From KBS50 sp042666615 (lineage in GTDB: Bacteria; Actinomycetota; Actinomycetes; Mycobacteriales; Micromonosporaceae): DNA of 64,000 nucleotides. A program made the position numbers and the translations under genes. The notes beneath the pieces were generated by a model. It saw nothing but the letters and a program-made list of their open reading frames with translations. It was not told the DNA's origin and searched no databases. Location: the NCBI RefSeq assembly GCF_042666615.1, contig NZ_JBHTDD010000015.1, positions 62,001-126,000 on the forward strand. Direction: 5' to 3'. Shown one piece after another: positions 33,302-40,709 of this stretch (position 1 is the stretch's first letter; the number at the start of each line of letters is the position of its first letter).

Positions 33302-34786
33302 TCAGCCCGGTCCGATCAGGTCGGCGACGATCTGCGCCGACAGGGTGACCATCGGCAGCCCCCCACCGGGATGCGTGGAGCCACCCACCAGGAACAATCC
33401 GTGTGCGGGTCCGCGGTTCGCCGGCCGGAGCAGCCCGCCGGCGGTGCCGTAGATGGTCCCGCCCGGTGCCCCGGTCGCACCCGCCAGGTCGGCCGGCGTA
33501 CGGATCTCGGTGAACAGCAACCGGTCCCGCACCTCGGTCCCGCGCTCCGCGAGCACGTCCAGGACCCGGTCCGCGTACGCCTCGGCGAGCCCTGGCCGGC
33601 GCCAGTCCACCGCGCCCGTACCGAGCCCGTGCCGGGCGGCGTTGACAAGCACGAACCACGCCTCGTGGTGATCCGGGCGGACCACCGGGTCGGCGGCCAC
33701 CGTGACGAACACCGTCGGGTCGGCGGCCGGGCGGGCCGGCACCCCCCGACCCGGGTCGCCGAACACCGCGTCGAACTCGGCGTCGTAGTCGGCGGGGAAG
33801 AACACGTTGTGGTGGGCCAGACCCGTCGTCTCGCCGCGGACGCCGAGCAGCAGCACGAACCCGGCCAGGCTCCGGTCGGCCAGCCCGGCCAACCGGGCGG
33901 GCGTGGGTAGCAGGTCCCGATAGACGGTGAGCGCGTCGACGTTCGCCACCACGACGTCGGCCGGCACCGGCCGGGCGGCACCGGCGAGGCGTACCCCGTG
34001 GACCCGACCGCCCGCGGCGTCGATCGCGGTCACCGCGGTGCCGGTCTGCACGACCACGCCGAGGTCCAGGCATCGCGACAGCAGCTCGTCGGCGAGCGTG
34101 CCCAACCCACCGCGCAGGTACCAGCCGCCGAAGGTCAGTTCGGCGTACGGAACGGCGGCGAGCGCCGCCGGCGCGCGCCGCGGATCGGCGCCCGTGTAGG
34201 TGGCGTACCGGTCCAGCAGCATCCGCAGCCGCGGATCGCGCAGGTGACCGCGACCCAGTCCGCGCAGGGTCCGGCCCGGCCCGATCGCCGCCAGGTCACC
34301 CAGCCGCCAGGCGAGCCGGGCCAGCGACAGCGGCGAGTCGACGCTGCCGCGCAGGATGTCCCGCCAGGAGGCGTCCCAGACCCGACCCGCGCGCCGCCAC
34401 AGCCGCCGCCAGTCCGCGGCGGCGGTGTCGCCGAACGCGGCGGCGATCCGCTCCGCGAAGACCACCGGGTCGGCGCACGAGTCCAGCACGCTGCCGTCGG
34501 CGAAGGTGTGCCGGACGATCGGATCCACCGGCACCAGGTCGAGGTACTCGTCGAGCTTCGCCCCGGTCGCCTCGAACAACTCGGCGAAGACCTGCGGCAA
34601 CGTGAGCAGGCTCGGCCCGGTGTCGAAGCGGAACTCGCCGGCCGGGGTTTCCCGGGTGTATCGGCCCAGCTTGCCGCCGACGACATCGGCCCGCTCGAAG
34701 ACGGTCACCTCGTGCCCGGCCGCGGCCAACCGGGCCGCCGTGGCGAGCCCACCCACCCCGGCACCGATCACGACAACCCGGCTCAT
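33302..34786 (-). CDS. carotenoid desaturase of the CrtI/CrtD family
   Basis: A 494-residue FAD-dependent desaturase. The N-terminal dinucleotide fold reads VVVIGAGVGGLATAARLAAAGHEVTVFE, followed by GGKLGRYTRETPAGEFRFDTGPSLLTLP. The C-terminal flavin motif GLFLVGGSTHPGGGLPMVTLSAQIVAD is typical. The neighbours (glycosyltransferase, CruF-like hydratase, CrtA-like oxygenase) favour a CrtD-like role, 3,4-desaturation of a 1-hydroxylated acyclic end, over primary phytoene desaturation. No phytoene synthase is in this window. ATG 34786 follows GAGAGGCGG. It is the last gene of the carotenoid operon, 17 bases after the glycosyltransferase. Confidence 0.9.
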   Translation of the reverse strand: MSRVVVIGAGVGGLATAARLAAAGHEVTVFERADVVGGKLGRYTRETPAGEFRFDTGPSLLTLPQVFAELFEATGAKLDEYLDLVPVDPIVRHTFADGSVLDSCADPVVFAERIAAAFGDTAAADWRRLWRRAGRVWDASWRDILRGSVDSPLSLARLAWRLGDLAAIGPGRTLRGLGRGHLRDPRLRMLLDRYATYTGADPRRAPAALAAVPYAELTFGGWYLRGGLGTLADELLSRCLDLGVVVQTGTAVTAIDAAGGRVHGVRLAGAARPVPADVVVANVDALTVYRDLLPTPARLAGLADRSLAGFVLLLGVRGETTGLAHHNVFFPADYDAEFDAVFGDPGRGVPARPAADPTVFVTVAADPVVRPDHHEAWFVLVNAARHGLGTGAVDWRRPGLAEAYADRVLDVLAERGTEVRDRLLFTEIRTPADLAGATGAPGGTIYGTAGGLLRPANRGPAHGLFLVGGSTHPGGGLPMVTLSAQIVADLIGPG

Positions 34787-34803
34787 GTGCCGCCTCTCCC
34801 TCG

Positions 34804-35955
34804 CTACACAGGGCGTCCGCGCCAGGTCAGCCGCCGCGTCCTCCGCAGATGGTACGACCGCGCGGTGAGCCAGCCGAGCAACGCCACGGACACGGGATGC
34901 GCGAGGGCGTCCGGCCACCAGCGGCCGCCGGTGGCCCGGGCGGTGACCATCCGGCCGACGACGCCGAGCAGGTAGCCGGCCAGCGCCACCAGCGCCGTGC
35001 CGGACGCCCCGGCCAGCGCGGCTCCCAGCGCGACGAGCGGCGGCGCGGTGTAGAGCAGGAGCAACAGCGTCACCACCGTGGCCGCGGCGACCGGGGAGCC
35101 GAAGCTCGCCCACAGTGACTTGGTGTAGCCGTCCCGCAGTTCCGCCCAGGAGCCGTACATCCGGCAGGCCGCCAACGCCGAGCCGTCGGCCAGGGCGATC
35201 CGGCCGCCGGACCGCTTCACCGCCCGGGCCAGCTCCACGTCCTCCAGGATCCTGTCCCGTACCGCGCCGTGCCCACCGGCCCGCAGGTATCCGGGCCGGT
35301 CGACCACGAGCAGCTGACCACCGGCGGCGGCCAGCGACGGCCGCGCCGAGCGTTCCATCGCGCGCAGCGGCAAAAAGGTGAGCCACAACCATTGCAGCAG
35401 CGGCTGGACGAGGCGCTCACCCACCGACCCGACGACGATCCGGGGGTACGGCGACAGCAGGGTCACGCCCGACGTCCGTAGCTCGGCGACCGCTGCCGCC
35501 ACCGCGTGCGGGGCGAGTATCACGTCCGCGTCCACGAAGACCAGCACCGTCGCCGTCGGGTCGGCGTGCCCGGCGAGCTGCTGGCAGGCGTACGGCTTGC
35601 CGAGCCAGCCGGCCGGCGGCGGCGCGCCGGTGACCAGGCGGACCCGCGGATCGGCCCCGACCACGGCGTGTACCACGTCGGCGGTGCCGTCGGTGGAGCC
35701 GTCGTCCAGCACCACGATCTCCAGGTCGGGCACGCCACGCTGGGCGAGCATGGCGCGCAGACAGGGGGTGACCCGGTCAGCCTCGTCGCGTAGCGGTAAC
35801 AACACCGCCACCCGCTCCCCGGACGGGATCGGGGCGGGTGCCGGTCGGCGCAGCCAGCGGGTGGCGTTGACAAGCGTGTGCCCGGTGAGCGCGGCGAGGA
35901 CCAGGGTGCCGGCGAGCACCAGGGCACCGAGCACCGGCGGGGCGGCGACCGTCAT
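34804..35955 (-). CDS. family 2 glycosyltransferase, CruC-like
   Basis: A 383-residue membrane glycosyltransferase. An N-terminal helix anchors a GT-A domain with VAVLLPLRDEADRV, EIVVLDDGSTDGT and the DxD in VFVDADVIL. Then come LEDVELARAVKRSGGRIALADG and several C-terminal hydrophobic helices. Placed between a CruF-like hydratase and a CrtD-like desaturase, it probably glycosylates the tertiary hydroxyl of an acyclic carotenoid end group, as CruC does. ATG 35955 overlaps the CruF stop (ATGA), so translation is coupled. Confidence 0.88.
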   Translation of the reverse strand: MTVAAPPVLGALVLAGTLVLAALTGHTLVNATRWLRRPAPAPIPSGERVAVLLPLRDEADRVTPCLRAMLAQRGVPDLEIVVLDDGSTDGTADVVHAVVGADPRVRLVTGAPPPAGWLGKPYACQQLAGHADPTATVLVFVDADVILAPHAVAAAVAELRTSGVTLLSPYPRIVVGSVGERLVQPLLQWLWLTFLPLRAMERSARPSLAAAGGQLLVVDRPGYLRAGGHGAVRDRILEDVELARAVKRSGGRIALADGSALAACRMYGSWAELRDGYTKSLWASFGSPVAAATVVTLLLLLYTAPPLVALGAALAGASGTALVALAGYLLGVVGRMVTARATGGRWWPDALAHPVSVALLGWLTARSYHLRRTRRLTWRGRPV

Positions 35956-36776
35956 CGGGAGGCTCGGGGCCGGCGGCGGTCACGGAGCAGGGTGACGGCC
36001 AGCGGCACGGCGACCGTGGCCATCGCGAGCGCGCCCCAGGCGGCCGACGCCGGCAGGTCCAGGAAGACCGCGTGGGCCAGCACGCTCGAGGCGTACGTCC
36101 AGAGATAGAGCGCGTACATCGGGGCGTCGGTGCGGCGGGCGGCGCCCACCGCGGGTCCGGCGGCGGGGCGCAACAGGGCGGCCAGCAGTACGGCGAAGAG
36201 CAACCAACCGAGGTAGTTGCGCAGCGGGATGCCCGGTACCCCGGGCAGTGCCGGTGTCTGGTCCAGCCAGGTCCAGTAGCCCTCGGCCACCATCTGCGGG
36301 TCGAGGAAGACATCCCAGGTGGCGAGGCCGACCCCGGCGATCAGCACCCGGACCACGGGGTGCCGGCTGAGCCGCACGGCGGCCAACCAGGCGGGCCAGG
36401 CCATCCAGGTCCAGGCCAGCGGAATCACCAGCGGCACCCCGGCCAGCTCCGGCCCCAGCGCGCCCGGATAGTCGTACCGGCCGAACGGCACGCCGGTGGC
36501 CACCCCGAGCGCCTCCACGGCCAGCCCACCGCCGGTGGTGACCAGCACCAACGCCAGCGCGGCCCGAGTCCCCCGGGTGAGCAGGGCATGCCCCACCGAC
36601 AACAGGTAGCCGAGCAGCACGGTGCCGACGGTGAGCCGGGCCCGGGTGGTGCCGTCCGTCAGCGGATAGCAGATCTGGGCGAGGATCAGCACACCCAGCA
36701 GCAGCCACGGCAACCGGCTCCGGAGCCCGGTGGTGTCGGTGGTGCCCGTCGTGCCGGTGGCGGTGTGGACCGTCAT
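35952..36776 (-). CDS. cruF: carotenoid 1,2-hydratase, CruF family (DUF422)
   Basis: A 274-residue polytopic membrane protein with seven or eight helices. Family text includes GGGLAVEALGVATGVPFGRYDYPGALGPELAGVPLVIPLAWTWMAWPAW-type sequence, the acidic LATWDVFLDPQMVAEGYWTW segment, and IPLRNYLGWLLFAVLL. CruF proteins add water across the 1,2 double bond of a psi end, creating the hydroxyl that is then glycosylated. Both ends overlap neighbours by four bases (ATGA), binding it into the GNAT-cruF-GT2 unit. Confidence 0.9.
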   Translation of the reverse strand: MTVHTATGTTGTTDTTGLRSRLPWLLLGVLILAQICYPLTDGTTRARLTVGTVLLGYLLSVGHALLTRGTRAALALVLVTTGGGLAVEALGVATGVPFGRYDYPGALGPELAGVPLVIPLAWTWMAWPAWLAAVRLSRHPVVRVLIAGVGLATWDVFLDPQMVAEGYWTWLDQTPALPGVPGIPLRNYLGWLLFAVLLAALLRPAAGPAVGAARRTDAPMYALYLWTYASSVLAHAVFLDLPASAAWGALAMATVAVPLAVTLLRDRRRPRASR

Positions 36777-37345
36777 CGGCGGTCGGCGGCGTCGGCCCGG
36801 CGCAACGGCTCCAGCGGCAGCTCCCGACCCAGCACGGCGAACGCGCGCTCGTCGCCCGGGAAGTAGAAGTCCCGCAGCACGTCGACGAAGCCGAACCGCC
36901 GGTACAACCGCCAGGCCCGCGACGTCCGCTCGTCGGCCTCTGGGGTGGAGAGCAGGGTGGCGCCACCGTCGGCCATCCGCAGGAGCGCGGACAGCTGCCG
37001 GGCGCCCAGCCCGTGGCCTTGGGCGGCCGGCCGCACGTGCAGTTCCACCACCTCGAAGCAGTCGGTGAACCAGGACTTGCGCTGCTCGTCGGCGAGCGCC
37101 GCGTACACCTGGTCGTGCCACCACTGGCCGGGCGCCGAGAGGTACCCGTAGCCGAAGCCGGCCAACCGCCCGTCGGTGCCCAGGGTGGCCACCGCCCGGA
37201 AGCCCGGCCGGCGTAGGTGGGTGGCGATGTAACCCTTGCGGGCCTCCAGCAACTCGGCGCGGTAACCCATCGCCTCGCCGTACACGGCAACCACGTCGTC
37301 GAGCCGCCGGGACAGGTCGTCCGGCCGCCACGGCACCAGCCTCAT
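36773..37345 (-). CDS. GNAT-family N-acetyltransferase
   Basis: A 190-residue acyl-CoA-dependent acetyltransferase. The acetyl-CoA site is visible as VVELHVRPAAQGHGLGARQLSALL (R/QxxGxG/A motif) with preceding strands GRLAGFGYGYL. SRAWRLYRRFGFVDVLRDFYFPGDERAFAVLGREL closes the fold. The substrate is unknown. It overlaps cruF by four bases, so it is part of the carotenoid operon, but nothing in the sequence ties it to pigment chemistry. ATG 37345 follows GAGGAG. Confidence 0.88.
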   Translation of the reverse strand: MRLVPWRPDDLSRRLDDVVAVYGEAMGYRAELLEARKGYIATHLRRPGFRAVATLGTDGRLAGFGYGYLSAPGQWWHDQVYAALADEQRKSWFTDCFEVVELHVRPAAQGHGLGARQLSALLRMADGGATLLSTPEADERTSRAWRLYRRFGFVDVLRDFYFPGDERAFAVLGRELPLEPLRRADAADRR

Positions 37346-37388
37346 CCTCGACCGCTCCTCGCTCCGGGCCGCACCGTGCCCACCACCC

Positions 37389-38120
37389 TCATACCCCCGG
37401 CGCCCAGCCGAGCACCCCCCGGTCGCCGGTGACGTCCAGCACGGCGAACCGGGCGAACAGTTCTTCCGCGTACCACCGTTCGACGGGGGTCCGGTCGATC
37501 GCGGCGCGGTGCTCGGGACGACGGTACGCGAAGTTGACCAGGTCGGCCGGCGTACGCCACACGCTGACCGTGCCCTGCCAGCCCAGCGGGGCCTCGCCGA
37601 CGCCGAACCGGGCGAGCAGCCCCGGCGCGGTGGCCAGGTGGGCGGCCACCGGCGGGATGGCCCGCCAGAACGTCGCCGCCCGCGCGGGACGGAGCCGGGC
37701 CCGGGTGAGCGCCAGCACCGGCCCGTCGGTCCGCCCACCCGGTGGATCGCCGAACGGCTCGACGCCGGACCAGCGTCCGCGGCTGGTCAACGGCCGCAGG
37801 TCGACCCGGGCGGCGGCGCTGCCCAGCCGGGCCCAGGCGCGACCGACCGGGGTGGCGTCGAATGCGGCGGCGGCGGTCGGGTCGTCCCACACCACAAGCG
37901 CTGCCCACCGGGTCGGGTCGGCGTCGGTCGGCCCGAAGGTGGTCCCGGTCCCGGTGCCGAGCAACTTGCCGAACCGTACGCCCGGAGTGGCCCGCAACCG
38001 GCGCGGGTCCAGGGCCATCCGTAACAGCGCGCGCGGCAGCGCCGCCCGCGGCGTCCGCCAGACGTGCAGGGTCACCAGTTCGGGTACGGGTCGGCCGGTC
38101 CGGCGCTCGGCGGGGGTCAC
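37389..38120 (-). CDS. crtA: spheroidene monooxygenase-like protein (CrtA)
   Basis: A 243-residue protein closely following the CrtA pattern. The N-terminus reads LVTLHVWRTPRAALPRALLRMALD. Next come TPGVRFGKLLGTGTGTTFGP and WAALVVWDDPTAAAAFDATP, then a linker, then GPVLALTRARLRPARAATFWRAIPPV, GVGEAPLGWQGTVSVWRT, and WYAEELFARFAVLDVTGDRG. CrtA enzymes oxygenate C-2 of acyclic carotenoids, giving a ketone or alcohol. Combined with CruF and the glycosyltransferase this predicts a 1-glycosyloxy, 2-oxygenated end group. GTG 38120 follows GAAGG. Confidence 0.88.
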   Translation of the reverse strand: MTPAERRTGRPVPELVTLHVWRTPRAALPRALLRMALDPRRLRATPGVRFGKLLGTGTGTTFGPTDADPTRWAALVVWDDPTAAAAFDATPVGRAWARLGSAAARVDLRPLTSRGRWSGVEPFGDPPGGRTDGPVLALTRARLRPARAATFWRAIPPVAAHLATAPGLLARFGVGEAPLGWQGTVSVWRTPADLVNFAYRRPEHRAAIDRTPVERWYAEELFARFAVLDVTGDRGVLGWAPGV

Positions 38121-38211
38121 GCCGGTCGCCTTCGGCGTGGCCCCCGGGGCTTGCCCGCTCGCTGCTCGCTAACGGGCCACCGTCGGCGCGGACCGCGAGG
38201 GCCCAGCTCGC

Positions 38212-38721
38212 TCATGCCACCTCGGCGGGTTCGCCGCCGGTGATCCGGACCAGCTCGGCGTAGGTGGTGGGAAAGACCGCGCGGGGCACGCCGCCGGCCG
38301 CCCAGATCTCGTCGTACGCCTCGAGCGCGGTGTCCACAAGCGTGCGCACCGGGCTGGGATGGCCGAGCGGGGCGACCCCGCCGATCGGCTGGCCGGTGTG
38401 CTCCCGGACGAATTCGGGGGTGGCCCGCTGGAGGGTGGTGACGCCGATGCGGGCCGCCAGCCCGGCGGTGTCCACCCGGTGGGCGCCGCTGGTGAGGACC
38501 AGCAGCGGCGCGCCGTCGGCGTTGAAGACGAGCGAGTTGGCGATCTGGCCCACGGTGACGCCCAGCGCGTCCGCGGCGGCCTGCGCGGTGTGCACCGCGT
38601 CGGACAGCAGTCGAACCTGGCTCGGCGTCGCGGAACCGTCGCGGGCGTCCGCCTTGTCCAGCGCGTCCTGCACCGCCCGTACGTTCGGGTGTGGCTGCAT
38701 CCTCCTATCTTCGCCGGTCAC
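38212..38721 (-). CDS. YbaK/EbsC-family (aminoacyl-tRNA deacylase-like) protein
   Basis: A 169-residue protein of the trans-editing family that hydrolyses mischarged tRNA-Pro. Family features are SDAVHTAQAAADALGVTVGQIANSLVF, PLLVLTSGAHRVD and PIGGVAPLGHPSPVRTLVD. The position usually occupied by the catalytic lysine in the KxLVF strand appears to be Asn (IANSLVF), so the substrate or mechanism may differ from classical YbaK. The start is uncertain: GTG 38721 has no strong ribosome site, and ATG 38700 is preceded immediately by AGGAGG, which is too close. Confidence 0.88.
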   Translation of the reverse strand: MTGEDRRMQPHPNVRAVQDALDKADARDGSATPSQVRLLSDAVHTAQAAADALGVTVGQIANSLVFNADGAPLLVLTSGAHRVDTAGLAARIGVTTLQRATPEFVREHTGQPIGGVAPLGHPSPVRTLVDTALEAYDEIWAAGGVPRAVFPTTYAELVRITGGEPAEVA

Positions 38722-39261
38722 GGGCTGTGGTGGCCGGCGGGTGCCCGGACCCCGGCGGGGCGGCGAAAGGTCGGCTCGACATACGGCATGCGGGGGTGCC
38801 GAGGAGGCGGTGACCGCCCGGAATCCCGCATCTCGTGTCGATCACCCGTTGGCAGACCGATCCGGTGACCCGATCGGCGCGACGTTGCTTTTTTGTCGGA
38901 GGCAGGGTGTACTGTGAGCCGTAGTTAGAACGAGTGTTCGATTAGGTCGCACACTCGTTCTGACGGGGAGCGGTGTTCGCGGCACGGCTCTCCGGTGCGG
39001 TTTTCGCGGACCGCACGGGTCCGGGCAGTCGCGAGCCCGGCCCAACAAGGCAGGTCGTCGCCCGCCGCCCTCCGACCCCCGGGCGGCGGGTGACGAACCC
39101 GCCGGGCTCGACCGGTCGGGTGTGGTGTGGGGAAGCGTCCACATCCGACCGGTCAGCACCAACCGGTGCGTCTTCCTCCGCAGCGGCTGATTCGAACCCC
39201 GAGGGCGCGTCGCCGGGCCGACCCGGCGACGCGGGAGATGGTGACGCGGAGGAGACAGGCC
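38722..39261. other. intergenic region carrying the SOS control zone
   Basis: About 540 bases between the divergent ybaK-like gene and the HEPN gene. The stretch at 38880-38965 is distinctly AT-richer and holds a T-run, a LexA box and an inverted repeat. The remainder up to 39240 is GC-rich with no credible gene; it would be a long untranslated leader if transcription starts near the LexA box. Confidence 0.6.
38927..38941. promoter_or_regulatory. LexA (SOS) box
   Basis: AGAACGAGTGTTCGA contains GAAC-N4-GTTC, the core of the Gram-positive/actinobacterial LexA site. The same AGAACGAGTGT occurs in reverse at 38951-38961, forming a larger inverted repeat. It lies upstream of the HEPN-imuA-imuB-dnaE2 series, which is known to be LexA-controlled in mycobacteria. 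Confidence 0.85.
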
Positions 39262-39714
39262 ATGCCGACCAGCCCGGCTCAGGCGCCGACCGTGCCGGCA
39301 CACATGTTGCCGCATCGCACCCCGGCCCAGTTGCTGTTGCTCGCCCGTCGGGGACTGGCCGAGGCCGCCCAGACCAAGCCCGATGGCCTGCGCTACGCCG
39401 CGGCCCACCTCTCGGCGCTACGCGCCGCTGCCGCCGTGCTCGCCGCCCGGGCCCGACCCGCCCCCGCCCGCCGGCAGCGGGTCACCAGCGTCTGGGCGCT
39501 GCTCGTGGTGGTCGCCCCCGAGATGGGGGAGTGGGCCAGCTACTTCGCCACCGGTGCCACCAAGCGGGCCGCGGCCGAGGCCGGCATTCCCCGGGTGGTG
39601 AGCGCCCGTGAGGCCGACGACCTGTTCCGGGCGGCCGAGCAGTTCGTCACGGAGGTCGAGGAGACGCTCGGTGTGGCGCATCAGCCCGCGCTCGACGGAC
39701 TGGCCGCCGCCTGA
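39262..39714 (+). CDS. SAV_6107-type HEPN domain protein
   Basis: A 150-residue all-helical protein of the HEPN superfamily. It begins LPHRTPAQLLLLARRGLAEAAQTKPDGLRYAAAHLSALRAAAAVLAAR and continues with VWALLVVVAPEMGEWASYFATGA and DDLFRAAEQFVTEVEETLG. An R-x4-H motif (RYAAAH) is present; R-x4-6-H is the nuclease motif of active HEPN proteins, but whether it is positioned for catalysis here cannot be judged. ATG 39262 follows GGAGGAG. It is the first gene after the LexA box and precedes the mutasome genes, so DNA-damage induction is plausible. Confidence 0.85.
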   Translation: MPTSPAQAPTVPAHMLPHRTPAQLLLLARRGLAEAAQTKPDGLRYAAAHLSALRAAAAVLAARARPAPARRQRVTSVWALLVVVAPEMGEWASYFATGATKRAAAEAGIPRVVSAREADDLFRAAEQFVTEVEETLGVAHQPALDGLAAA

Positions 39715-39893
39715 GGAACCCACCGACGCGGATGGACGCGCGGACGACGGTCGCCGCGGTCCGTGGCCCATCCGTCCGTGCGCCGGGTCGTCGCCCGGGG
39801 GGTCGACGACCCGGCGCACGGAGTTCCACGGGGGCGGGAGCACGGCCGCCTCACACGGGAGCACCATACGAACGACAGAACGGGGGCACGGCG

Positions 39894-40709
39894 ATGGCGG
39901 GCCGGATGGTGGTCGGTTCCGCCGCGTTGGCGGGGCTGGTCAGGCCGGCCACCGAGGCGGCGCCGGACGGGTCCCGGGTGCTTCCGGTGCTGCCCGAGTT
40001 GACCAGCCTGCTGCCCGGTCGGGGACTGCGCCGGGGCAGCACCGTCGCGGTCGCCACCGGTCGCGGTGGCCCGGATCCGCGTACCCTCGCCGCCGGCCAC
40101 CCGACGCCCGGCGGCGGCACCTCGCTGGTGTTGGCGCTGCTGGCCGAGGCGTCCCGCGCCGGGTCCTGGTGCGCGGTGGTCGGGGTGCCGACCCTCGGCG
40201 CCGTCGCCGCCGCTGACGTGGGCATCGCGCTGGACCGGTTGGCCCTCGTCCCGCACCCCGGCCCGGAGTGGGCCACCGTCGTGGCCGCCCTGATCGACGG
40301 GGTGGACGTGGTGGTCGTGGCGGCGCCGGGGGTGGTCAGCGCTTCGGTGGCCAGCCGGCTGGCCGCCCGAGCGCGGCAACGCGGCAGCGTGCTCGTTCCG
40401 TACGGGCGGTGGGACGGCGCCGACGTCACCCTGCAGGTGCTGCGCGGCGTCTGGGAAGGGCTCGGCCAGGGCCGGGGCCGGTTGCGCCGGCGGGAGGTCA
40501 CGGTGCGGGCCCGGGGCAGAGGGGCCGCGGCCCGACCCAAGGAGGTCACCGTCTGGATGCCCGGTGACGGCTCGTCCCGACTCGCACCCGTCCGTCCCGT
40601 CACCGTCCGGCGCCCGGAGGCGGTGCGCCGGCGGACCTCGCTCACCATGGTCGAGGGGGAGGGCGGCGCGGTGGCGGGGGTCGGGTCCGCGCGATCGGGT
40701 GTCCGATGA
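39894..40709 (+). CDS. ImuA-like protein of the SOS mutasome
   Basis: A 271-residue protein in the position of ImuA'. The middle resembles a degenerate RecA core: LTSLLPGRGLRRGSTVAVATG, TPGGGTSLVLALLAEASRAGSWCAVVGVPTLGAVAA, and VDVVVVAAPGVVSASVASRLAARARQRG. The Walker A lysine is absent (PGGGTSL), so ATP hydrolysis is doubtful. The C-terminus is arginine-rich. Mycobacterial ImuA' partners with ImuB and DnaE2 in translesion synthesis. ATG 39894 has only a weak ribosome site. Its stop overlaps the imuB start. Confidence 0.8.
   Translation: MAGRMVVGSAALAGLVRPATEAAPDGSRVLPVLPELTSLLPGRGLRRGSTVAVATGRGGPDPRTLAAGHPTPGGGTSLVLALLAEASRAGSWCAVVGVPTLGAVAAADVGIALDRLALVPHPGPEWATVVAALIDGVDVVVVAAPGVVSASVASRLAARARQRGSVLVPYGRWDGADVTLQVLRGVWEGLGQGRGRLRRREVTVRARGRGAAARPKEVTVWMPGDGSSRLAPVRPVTVRRPEAVRRRTSLTMVEGEGGAVAGVGSARSGVR

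Noticed and set aside
39191..39200. GATTCGAACC, resembling a tRNA T-loop on the minus strand
   Set aside because: The flanking bases do not form a T-stem and no acceptor, D or anticodon arms can be built around it.
38973..39611. Open frame of 212 residues overlapping the HEPN gene
   Set aside because: It conflicts with the well-supported HEPN gene and has low-complexity sequence throughout.
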